NCBI GenBank assembly: GCA_019022495.1
Contig: JAFEKR010000008.1
Span: 1,922,001 to 1,986,000 of the forward strand
Origin: Epichloe hybrida
Taxonomy: Eukaryota > Ascomycota > Sordariomycetes > Hypocreales > Clavicipitaceae
Length of the DNA stretch: 64,000 nucleotides
Direction: 5' to 3'
In this document: positions 10,997-21,341 of the stretch, one piece after another
How positions within the stretch are numbered: the first letter of the stretch is position 1
How the letters are laid out: the number at the start of each line of letters is the position of its first letter
The notes under the pieces: model-generated
The model's input: only the letters and a program-made list of their open reading frames with translations
Database searches by the model: none
Told to the model about the DNA's origin: nothing
Translations under genes and position numbers: made by a program

Positions 10997-13904
10997 TCAC
11001 CAAACATGCGGGCCAAAAGTTTCACCCTCTGGCACCTGTCTATAGCTACAAGCCTGCCAATCACAGCCCTGCTTGTAGACCTCTGTGCCCCACCACTTGA
11101 AGTTGATCATCCACCCGGGGTAGAGGAAGCCAAAGAAGACGACGACGATGCCGAATGCGAGGCCCGAATCGAGGGCCGCGCTGAGAGTCATGGTGTACTT
11201 GCCCCACCAGGCGTTGGCGCGCCGCCTGATGACGAAGTTGAAGAGGTAGCATACGACGGCCCACACGGAGAAATTGAGACCCGTGGCCGGGGGGACCCAG
11301 GACATGGCGCCGAATATGACGGGGAGGTTGACTTTTCGGATGATGCTGCGGCGTCTACGGCGGGCATATAGCCACAGCGGGATGGGGAGAAGAGCACCGA
11401 GCGGGAAACACCACACCAGGGGGCGGTAGATGGCGCCGGGGCCGAAGAACTCGCCGGGGCCGACGACGCCCCATAGGATAGAACCGTTGAAGTGGACGCG
11501 TGCAATGGGGCAGGTGAAGCCGTTGAGGGCGTCGGCGGTACAGATACCCTTGACGTTGGCGAACATCCAGTTCAGAACGCCGATTTGCGTCACGGAAGAG
11601 ACGAGTGTGGCCACAACTTGGACGAGGAACATGATGCGAGGGGGTATCTTCATGTAGTGCCCTAGCTTGAGATCAGACGCGAATTTGATGCCTTGCGCAG
11701 AGGAGATGTAGCCGTAGGTGACGAAGACCATGTTGGCGATGGGGCGACCTGGAAATGCGACGCCACAAATGAGCTGGCAGATGAGGTAGATGCTGCTATG
11801 TTGGTTGGTCACGGCCATGATGATGCCATTGGGGATGAAAAAGATGGCTCCGATGGCGAGGGCTAAAAGGAGGCCGTACCATGGGAGATGGACGGGATAG
11901 CTGCGCCGGGGCGGTTGAGTTAGAAACGTGCGTGGTTTCCTTTCATGTGGTTTCCTTGCATGTGCAAACGAGAGCCAATCAATGGTTTGGTCATGAGCGA
12001 TGGGCGACGACTTACTATTCTACGACAAATATGCCAATGGCCGTCATGGAGGCGAAAGTGAGTAGATACCACGTGTAGGGGGCGTCCTGGTACCGACTCA
12101 TCAGTCGACAGTGAATATCTTCGCGGCTGATGAGGTTGTCGACATTTGAAGTGGGTGTCGGCATGCGGCTGTTGTTCTCGCTTCCGAGACTGGCAGTCGG
12201 CGAGGTGGCTTGCGACTGAGATCCAGGCACATGGTGGTATGTTTGCTTGCCATCCTGGCGTGCTTCTTCCAACGCCCTTTTCCACGTGCGCCAAATATCC
12301 CTTCCATGCCAGCAGTATGTGTGGGTGAGAAGAGCAGCCAATCCGGCAAACTGCATGCCGTAGCTGAGCATATATGTCACGGGGAGAAAAACCTTGCTGT
12401 AGGATTTGTAGGCCTCTCTGTCGAAGAGGAAGGCTGGTGTCAAGATCTTGCTGACGTTGTAGACCTTGCCAGTATTGTCAAAGACGCTTGCGGATAGAAT
12501 CGGTAGGTACGAGGTATACAGGACATTGGCGTAGTAGAAGATGGGTGCGATAATCCACATGACAATGGCGAGACCGCCAATGACATTCAAGGCGGCCCAG
12601 AACGGCACAAGAAGAGGGTTTCCGACGTAGGTGATTTGTGCCCAGTCGAACGTCATAGGAAACAAGCCGAGGCCGGACGCCACGCCGAACAGATTGGCAA
12701 TGACGACGTTCTTCGGCGCAAACCAGGTAATCACGTTGAAGTAGCTGAGGGCCGGCATCAGCAGGCCTGGCAGGAAATAGAAGGCAAACGCACCAATCCA
12801 AACCACGTAGAAGAACTTCCAGCGGCTGATTGTCCATCCATTGGCAGGTTTGTTGTCCTGCTTGTGCAAGGTGGAAAACATGGCGGCAGACATGAGAGTT
12901 CCCGGCCAAATCATGCCGCTCGGTCGCACGAGGAACTGCCGGGCCATGCCTGCAAAGCCGTAGCCCAAAATCTGCGTCGAGATGGTCAGGAGGAGTTGGT
13001 AGACGATTGGCGCAGGCTGATTGTAGAATTGTGTCTGCTCGACGATGACATCCGTGGCGAAGGCGAAGCCAAAGGCAACGTTGCTGCTGACATAGACGCA
13101 GGTGTGTTCCTTTTCGTTCCATTTGCCTTGCGCAAACCACATGCGCCAGGTCATTTGATGCTTTCCTCGCCCGAATGGGTCGCCACCGCTGGCAGTGGTA
13201 GTCTGCGTGCGAACACCATCAACGAATACCTGATCGGGGTCATCAGGCCGTTTCAATACGACATCCCACAACAGACCTAGGGGGTGGACGAGTAGTAGGG
13301 CTATGACGGGCGTAATGGCCACGCTGGGATATCGCAGAGAGAAGAACAGGTTTGTTGAGGAGCCAAGGATAGAAAACAGGACCGACAAGCACCACATACG
13401 AGGGGTGTTGATCGACAAGGTTGTATTGTCCGTTGGCGGGACAGATGCTCGAACAAGCTCGTGAGGCGAGTCTGCCTCGGGAAACGCTCCTGACGCGTCA
13501 TGGGAGCTGTCTGCATCGTCATCGTCTGACGCTGCTTCGTCCGGGAGTGAAGCATGCTCGGAGCCCCTTGTGTCGTCATGTTTGTCGCTCTCTACTATCT
13601 CGCTGGCGAGGGGAACTTCTGCTAAACCAAAGCGGCCCTCGAGACCAGATACCAGCACGGCGCCGGCCAAGTCTTCGGATCGCCGTGACAGCAGCCGAGA
13701 AGTCACGGATCGCCTGGAGCTCAGACTTTGATGACTTGGGTTGTTGGAGACGACCTGGCGAAAGCGGTGGGTGTCATTGTCTTCAGGATCGCTGCTCGTG
13801 GGAGACACATGGCGGGACGCAGGTGCAGAGCCGTAGGGAGAGGGCTTGGGATGGAAGTGGAAGCCATCAAGGGCACGCGAAATCGGCGTCGTCTTGGAGA
13901 CCAT
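10997..13904 (-). CDS. OPT-family oligopeptide transporter
   Basis: Predicted proton-coupled transporter of small peptides (oligopeptide transporter superfamily, Isp4/OPT type) in the plasma membrane or an internal membrane. Exon 1 runs 13904-12016 and exon 2 11900-10997, joined by a 115-bp intron whose removal restores EYYPVHLPWYGLL. The product is about 930 residues. The first 185 residues are Ser/Asp-rich and hydrophilic. Many hydrophobic segments follow, with typical OPT stretches such as FFIPNGIIMAVTNQ, SIYLICQLICGVAFPG and SSAQGIKFASDLKLGHY in the second half. The open frame extends upstream to about 14309, but only through low-complexity sequence with a GTG at its limit, so I chose the ATG at 13904; another start is possible. 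The substrate cannot be told from sequence. Confidence 0.88.
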
Positions 13905-14589
13905 GTCGACAGCATCGAGGTTTGTGCGGCGCAAGTCCAAGGTCGGGTCAATTATTGCCTCGTGGAGGCTGGAGGAGACAGAATCATGGCCAGATGCAGA
14001 GGAACATGAAGGCGGAGGGGAGGGTGCGACAATAAAGCCGCAGCAGCCGAGGGGAAAGACTCTGCTGCAGTCGAGGTCTTGGTCGTCGGCAGCGGCGGTA
14101 TAGCGGTATGGATGAAGTTGTCGAACAAGTGGATCGCGGATTGCATGCAGTGGCATGCAGCGGCATGCGGCGGCGGCGGCATACAGTGGAGGACGATGCA
14201 ATTGCCAGGGTTTGGAGAGGGATTGGAGAAGGGATTGGAGAGGGACGCCAACGCGCTGGTCGTGCAGATCGTGCAGCTCGTGCGGCTCGTGCAACTGGGA
14301 GGCAGACACCCCCGTCTCAGCTGGCGGCTATGTATTTTGTAGTGTATCAGGTACTGTAATATGTACTGTAGCATCGTATTAACCCTGGCGTGTTGTCACC
14401 TGTCACCGTGTGTGTGGTCTGACGGCCCACAACAAGCCCTGCCTGGCCTGGCCCCTGCTCCCAATTACCATCTAAATTAGCAAGTGATGGACAAGCTGGG
14501 GGCACAGACGGAGCAATAAATTTGGAAACCAACTATTATTTCGTTTCATCCTTGACCCAGACGGCCATCTCGCCGGTTCGTGTCTGGCG
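13905..14589. promoter_or_regulatory. divergent OPT transporter / cyclo-ligase promoter region
   Basis: Between 14130 and 14300 the sequence is a patchwork of short degenerate repeats: several GCATGC and GGCATGC boxes, CGGCGG runs, and repeated GGGATTGGAGA and CGTGCAG units. These repeats explain the artificial-looking upstream extension of the transporter frame. No separate gene is supported. Confidence 0.45.
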
Positions 14590-15385
14590 ATGGCTTCACC
14601 GTTGACGGCCGCTAAGCAGCAGCTGCGAAGTCTGGTCAAACAGAGACTCTCGTCGGTGCCCGCGGAATCAATCGCAGCACAAAGTAAGGCGGCCCTGGCC
14701 TCACCTGCCTCACCTGCCTCACCTGCCACGGCCAACCCGATGACTGATCTACGCAGGCCGCAAGATATTCGAATCCCTCAAGAGCCTCGAGCCTTACTTG
14801 GACGCCAAGAGGATAAGTATCTATCTGTCCATGCCCTCGGGGGAGATCCAGACAGACGCCATTGTGCGGCACGCGCTAGCTTCAGGAAAACAAGTCTTTG
14901 TCCCGTATCTTCATGCATCTCCGCTGGATACGCCAAACACCCCCGCCAGGGTAATGGACATGGTCCATTTGAAGAACGTCCAGGATTACGAAAGCTTGAA
15001 GCTCGACCGCTGGGGTATTCCCAGCATCGACCCGGCCACGGTACATGAACGAGAGCGCATTCTTGATGGTCCTGATGCTCAACAGTCTGACCAAGCCGGC
15101 CTTGATCTAATGTTGCTACCCGGCGTTGCCTTCGACTTTGATGAGTCCGGAGCTGTCCGGAGGCTGGGACACGGCAGAGGTTTCTATGACTTTTTTATGA
15201 ACCGATACTCGGCCAAGATGATGTCGCCCGACAACGAGGCGAAACCCACTCAGTTTTTCGGACTGGCCCTCACCGAGCAGCTTCTCTCGGGTGGCCCAGG
15301 AGAACAAATTCCCATGGGGCAGTACGACAGAAGGCTTCATGGACTTGTGCTAGGAAATGGCCAGATAAAAGAGTCGCTAGAATAG
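14590..15385 (+). CDS. 5-formyltetrahydrofolate cyclo-ligase
   Basis: Converts 5-formyl-THF to 5,10-methenyl-THF using ATP, returning stored folate to one-carbon metabolism. Exons 14590-14683 and 14757-15385 encode 240 residues, close to the family norm. The start MASPLTAAKQQLRSLVKQRL is the usual N-terminal helix. Conserved blocks are ISIYLSMPSGEIQTD, KQVFVPYLH, DLMLLPGVAFD and the nucleotide loop RLGHGRGFYDFF. The intron holds a short CTCACCTGC tandem repeat (about 14698-14727). It lies tail-to-head with MTR10, about 700 bp away. Secure. Confidence 0.93.
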
Positions 15386-16079
15386 GATATGCGCCACCGA
15401 TTTAAGCGCAGCAAGTCATCATATTCATCATAGTACATGAAACAGATTCCTAAAAAAAAGCATCGACGATGCTACGGCGGCATAATATTATGCGCCCGAA
15501 GGTCCAACATGTTCTGCAGGATTGGCGGCTTTTTTTCAGTCGTAACCTTTTCTGAAAACCGACTGTAGGGTGGTTGATTGTCGATTGTCAAAGACCAAGA
15601 GGCTCCACTTCGGCCGGAAAAACAGCCTCCCCCCCATGACAGACCTCGTTGTACTCGTTGCTGGACTGGGCTCCAACCCCATTGCCCATTGCCCCGCCAA
15701 AGATTATATGACTGGAAGCCCCCCATGTGGCAAGGTGGCTCATGAAGGGAGCCGAGAACAAGACGGTTGACTGGATGATTTCTAGACCTTGCTTTGATTC
15801 TTCGTGCTTCTTCTTCAACCTCCACGCTTTCTTTCCACCCTTTCCCTTCTCACACTCAGCTCTACCTGCCAGGCCGGTACAAGTCCCTCATTTTACCCCT
15901 CACTTTTGTTCCTCGTGGCCGCATACCGGCCGGTACTGCGTTTGAGCTGCGCGCATAGCGCCTGTCGACACCCTCCGAGGCTCGAACACATCATCCTCTC
16001 CGAGCCTTTGCCCGACGATATATAATCTTCTCTCCTCCGAGACGTCGTACCCCCTTGAAAGGTAGCTGGATTGTTCACC
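15386..16079. other. intergenic region upstream of MTR10
   Basis: Contains the cyclo-ligase 3' flank and a pyrimidine-rich stretch (about 15790-15910) typical of a fungal promoter or leader. I see no additional gene. Confidence 0.5.
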
Positions 16080-19000
16080 ATGGCGTCCGGCGGAGCCCAG
16101 GAGGCTGTCACGCCGTCCGACGTGCTTGCTGCGGTCATGACGATGCGGACAGGAGAAAAAGAAACCAAGCTCAAAGCCCACGAATACTTGGAGAGATTCC
16201 AGAAGTCGGTACGTTTGCCGGCCTAAATCTGCTTTCCTTTGTTAGCCTCCAAAACCTTAATAATCTATTTAGAAAGTTCATTGACGATTCTAACATCTGT
16301 CAGATTACCTATGATCTCACTACCCAAGTCCCCCCAAGCGAGCTACCCGCTTTGAGAAATCAGATTCTCCTGCTGCTGAAGCATTTTGCCGCCGGGCCAA
16401 AACCCATCCGAGTCCAGCTCTGCGTTTGTCTGGCCATACTAGCGATACAAATGAGGGACTGGAACGATGTGCTTCCCTCTGTGGTGCAGTCCCTCAGCGA
16501 CAGCCCCGAAAGCCATGCCTGCATCTTGGACTTCTTGCGAGTTTTGCCCGAAGAAGTGACTGAAGGTCGAAAGATTACCTTGTCTGTACGTGGATCGCAA
16601 ACCTGTCGACTTGGAACCAAGTTTCTCACGACGACACACTTTTCACTCGATCGGCGTCAGCATACCATGGGGGACCAGAGTCTAATTGTTGGAACATAGG
16701 AAGAAGAACTTTCAGCGCGGACCCAAGTCTTGTTGGGAGACAACACGGAGCAGGTGGTGCAACTCCTGATCAACTACTCGCAATCTTCAGGTAAGACATT
16801 TTACGTTTTGTGCGCCTCATCCGATGACCCAATGGCCTACTCTGAATACTCACAACCTCGTCAAGCGGCAGCGTCACGCAACCCTCAGCTCATGGAGTGC
16901 ATCACTTCATGGCTCCGAGAAGTTCCTGTCATGAACATCATCACTTCGCCCTTGCTTGAAAACATCTTTTCGGCTATCACCAGTGACGAAGGTGGACCGG
17001 AAGCTGCCGAGTGCTTGTGCACAATTTTGCGAGAAACCCGGGACATCGATGAAAGTCAAGATGCGGTCCAGGCAATGTATCCTCGAATTACTGCCATCAA
17101 GCCGCAAATTCTCAAGGCTGCCGAAGATGAGGATGTAGATAGGTTAAAGTCGCTGACCAAGGTCTTCTCGACTGCCGCTACCAGCTGGGTTGTTGGAATA
17201 GCTCGCCAGCCATCCCATTTCAGACCTTTGGTGGAGGCTGTCCTCGAATGCGCGGCTCGCGACACGGAGCGCGACGTCATCGAGCATACCTTTGACTTTT
17301 GGTACGAGCTCAAGCAGTATCTCGTGCTGGAGCGGTATATTCAGGGCAGAGTGGAGCTTATGGATGTTTATTCAAAGCTCGTTGACATCTTGCTCAAGCA
17401 CTTGGAATATCCTAAACCAGACTCTGGCAACGAGGCCGACCTTTTCGACGGAGATCGAGAGCAGGAAGAGAAGTTCCGCGAATTCCGACATCGAATGGGC
17501 GATACCTTGAAGGATTCTTGTGACGTCATGGGTGTGACCGAGTGTCTAACAAAGGTTCTGCATGCTATTCAGCTTTGGATGCAGAAATACGCTGGAGAAG
17601 TCAACGGGTCCAACGTTCCCCATTGGCAAGAGCTCGAGGCTCCTCTTTTCGCCATGCGAGCTCTGGGTCGTATGGTTGACAAGGACGAGAGTGTTGTGCT
17701 CCCGCAGCTCATGCCTCTTTTGGTGCAGATGCCCAGCCACGAGAAGCTTCGCTTTGCAACCATCATGGTACTGGGGCGATATACTGAATGGACCGCCGCA
17801 CATGCCGAGTACCTGGAACCACAATTCAACTATATCGTCGAATCTTTCCAGACGGAATCCAGAGAAATTTTGAGAGCCTCGGCACTTTCCCTCAAATTTT
17901 TCTGCACCGACTGTAAACACCTTCTCAGTGGGCAGGTCCTGCAGCTGCAGACTTTCTACGATCAGATTCTAGACAAGCTTCCGGACTTGAGCAAGGAAGA
18001 ACTGACAGAGGGTGTTGCCAACGTCGTTGCTGTTCAGCCCGTGGCCGAAACATACAGACTACTCAAGACTTACGCGGATCCTCTTGTGCAAAGACTAATG
18101 ACCAAAGCCAATCAAGCTACCAACGAAGAAGGCAAATTGGCATTGGCAGGTGAGCTACATACATGTCCTTGACCAACTCTTGTTCCACCGCAGCATATTC
18201 GATGACTAACTCGAATCTGCATAGACCATCTCCAACTCATCACAATCTTTGTGCAAAACGTCATACCCTATGTGAACCCTGGCGAAGAGAATCCGGCAGT
18301 CAAGTATTGGCAAGAAGTTTTCCCCATCCTGTCTACCGTTCTAGACAACTTCCTGGATTTCAGTCCGATTTGCGAGCGAATCTGCCGATGCTGGCGCAAC
18401 ATGGTTACGTCGTACCGCACGGCCATGGCTCCCCTGCTTCCCGAAATGGCCAACAAATTGGCCAGCAGCTTCAACACTTCCAGAGAGGGATGTTTTCTCT
18501 GGGTCACAGCAGCCATACTCCGCGAGTTCTCGGAGGATCGGGAGCACCTGGATCAAGCCACCACGGAACATATCTACACGTTCTTTGAGGCGCAAACGAC
18601 AGCTTTCCTTAGGGTGATGGCAGATTTGCAGCCCAAGGACTTGCCAGACGTCATTGACGACTTCTTCCGCCTTTTGATCGATGCGCTCCTGTACTATCCA
18701 CAAAAGTTGATACCGTCTCAACTGTTGGCACCCATTTTCCAGGCATCAATCTATGCGTTAACCTTGGAGCAGAGGGATCCTCTATCGTCCACCCTCCACT
18801 TTCTGCGAGACTTGTTGTCATATGGTGGCGACAATCCCGCCACCAGCGAGAGCCTACCCGAGGCACAAGTGGCGGAAATCAAGGGAATCGTGAAGAATCT
18901 TCTGATGGCACATGGAACCGATCTCGTCAAGCAGACGATGGCCGGCATGATGATCACATTCCCAGGGGATTGTTTCGCAGATGGGAGCGGAGTCATCCTT

Positions 19001-19264
19001 GCGCTCTTTGAAGTCATGCCTGCAGAAACCACGGAGTGGGTTGCCCATACCATTGAGCTGCTTCCTCAGGGAACCGTCACCGCACCTGAAGCGCAAAGGC
19101 TTGTCACAAAGATCAAGGAGAAGCTTTCCTCTGGTGATGTGGGAGGTCTCCGACATGTGCGAACATTACTTCAGGACTTTACGACCAACTACCGACGGCG
19201 CAACGTTGCCCCCCGGGATGGTTTGGGTCAGCTGGAAGCCGCTAGGTTTCAGTTCTCTGGCTGA
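16080..19264 (+). CDS. MTR10: MTR10/transportin-3 type importin, apparently missing one exon
   Basis: Karyopherin-beta that imports SR-like mRNA-binding proteins and other cargo into the nucleus. Exons 16080-16208, 16304-16585, 16700-16790, 16866-18149 and 18225-19264 give 941 residues. Recognisable blocks include ITYDLTTQVPPSELPALRNQ, RVQLCVCLAILAIQMRDW, HACILDFLRVLPEEVTEGRK, LMECITSWLREVPV and the C-terminal VLLALF-type HEAT repeats. In the family, about 30 residues normally lie between FQKS and ITYDL: the end of HEAT repeat 1 and the start of repeat 2, including a KLFAATTLKGK-like block. Here only a 95-bp intron separates the two, and no frame in it encodes that segment. The remaining splice is phase 0, so the protein stays in frame but shortened. 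The family call is secure; whether the loss is biological or an assembly collapse is open. Confidence 0.9.
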
Positions 19265-21341
19265 AGAGCCGCGGGAAAAGACCAGAAGATGATGATGGGA
19301 CATTGCGGAACCTGTGGGGGAAAGGGGGGGGGGGGCGCAGGGTGGGAGTCGGGCGGCAAAGCAATCACGTAAAGCAAAAGCACCAAATAACACCAGAAGA
19401 CATTGCTGATTTGCTTTCCACGTCATGGGAGGTGAGAGTGGTGGGAGATGAGACTTCAGGGACCAGAGAGCCATGATATATGGACTGTAACTGATGAATG
19501 GAGAGCAACATCTTTGGGAGTCATGTCGGCGGCAAAAAGGACAAGCGTGCTATTACATACAAGTGAAGACATGGTGATTGAAGCAAGACATTGTTTATGA
19601 GGGGTCGGTCCGCTGTCGACGTTGTGTCCTCTTGTGCGTCGCGTCGCCCGGACCCTGTTTTGAGTGAGCAGGCAAACAAGCGCCATGGAGGAATGCGGCG
19701 ATTTATAGTTCTATTTATTGACTTGCTTGATTGATGAAGCTCTCGACGCAGCAGCTGGTCCGTGCCGTTGTTGCTGCCCGCGCCTTTTCTGGCACGCTGA
19801 CCTTGCGCTGACGCTTGACGCTGACATGACGCTGACGTGACACTGACTGACGCCTGACGCTGATTGACGCTTGACGCCGATTTCCGCTTGCGGCTCGGCT
19901 CGGATCGTCCTCCGTCTTCGCCCTGGTTATGTCTTTTTTTTCTTTATCCCTCATCGTCGCGAAAGCAAAGATGCTCGGTGTTTTGGGCAGATTTGAAAAA
20001 AAAATTGGAACTCTTCTTGGACGGAACGGAACGGAATGAATGGGAAGGAGGGGTAAGCGGGATGGATGATGCATCATGAGAGAAGAAATGTTGTACTTTT
20101 TTCACAAGAAGGACTTGGTGTCGCAAAAGGACTTGTTTGACCAATAGTGTTACGCAGCGCAGGGAAGTAGAAGGTGAACATTGTTGGTTGGCGGGCGGCA
20201 ACAGAACCCCCCCCCACGCCCCACTTACTTCAGTGTTGGTTACTGTGAATATGGCAAAAACACCATGGAGGGGGCGGATCTGGAAGTGACTGGCTCGTGA
20301 AAATGCCAAAGTAAGCGGGCATAAAGTTGTTCTGACGGGCGAGATTCTGGTCGGATCATTTGAAACCGAATCAAGAAGGAGGAAAGGGCAAAATCATACG
20401 CGGCGGCGGGGAGGAACGAGTACCCCCCCCCATCAAAGACGCGTCGTCCTCATGTTGCTCGCCTACGTCTCATATAAACAAACAACTTGTCCTCGGCGGA
20501 TGAATCATACTTGACCTCGTGCTCAGCCCTTTTCGCTCTTTGGTTGTTCCAATGTTCAACGTGCCCTGGCCCAAGGGTGGTCCGTGGCACGGGCTCGATG
20601 GTTCATAAACGCGCAACCGCACCCCCCCCTGCCTATGCGTTCGGCGACAACTGCTCTCACTAACTTGCGAGAAGCCTCTTTGTTGACAGGCGAGACTTGC
20701 CCAAAAAAGGACGTACCAAAGGTCGTCTTGTTTCGGGACGAGCCTTCTGGCGATTCCGCAAGCCGGTCGGTCCCCATGACGGGACCTGTTGATGAAACAA
20801 TTTTTTTTTGTTCTTATTTTCAAGGGTAGCTGTTCAGTCGGGCCGCATGCTTTATTTGCCCTTTCTGTTCTTTTCCGAGACATGTTTTCGAAAACGGGCC
20901 ATGTTGCTGATGGAGGAGGACGAGCCAACTTGTTCATGTAGATGCAATTCAGAGGGCTTTCCTAATCCTGTCCCCTTGCCATAGCTTTCTGAAAATCGAT
21001 GCTGGGGGGGGGTTTTCAAAGAGTCACTATACTTGCGGAACCCCTGTGCCATCTTGTTCTTCTTCCTGGGTCTTTCGTTTGAAAGAACTGAAGTGAGTGC
21101 GTTTGTGAGATATAGTTCTGATTCAACAACTCGCCTTCCGAGCGTGGCAGCCCACACACCCCCTTGAGCTTTTTGTCCACTCTTTTCTTCTTCTCCCCTT
21201 CCTTCTATTTCCCAGCTTTTCCTCATCCCTACTTTTGTCTTGTTTTTCCTGCCAGTGGACTTGTTGTTTCTGCTTTTTTTTCTCTCTCTCTTTCTTTCAG
21301 ACAGAGGCTTGGCTTCCGTCTTGGATTTCACGCGGCAAAGC
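19265..21341. other. 2.1 kb intergenic region with homopolymers and a TGACG array
   Basis: Holds the MTR10 3' flank, a G-run near 19320-19337, the TGACGC array (listed separately), several poly-C and poly-A runs, and a pyrimidine-rich stretch (21165-21300) before the next gene. A leader intron from a GTGAGT site near 21092 to the TTTCTTTCAG at about 21300 is plausible. No coding frame here has recognisable homology. Confidence 0.5.
19796..19882. repeat. irregular TGACGC/TGACG array
   Basis: Short degenerate direct repeats in which TGACGC, TGACG or TGACAC recurs roughly every 6-11 bp, about ten times within 90 bp. TGACG is the half-site of CRE/ATF-type bZIP factors. No strict unit length is kept. 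Confidence 0.75.

Noticed and set aside
12478..13280. Long open frames on both strands inside the transporter gene
   Set aside because: They are shadows of the GC-rich OPT coding sequence; only the minus frame with membrane segments matches a family.
12015..14309. Start of the OPT transporter at 14309
   Set aside because: The first codon there is GTG within degenerate repeats; the ATG at 13904 begins more normal coding sequence.
19715..20077. 120-codon frame rich in Arg/Gln/Ser/Val
   Set aside because: Its apparent repeats are just the TGACG tandem array translated; no signal peptide or domain.
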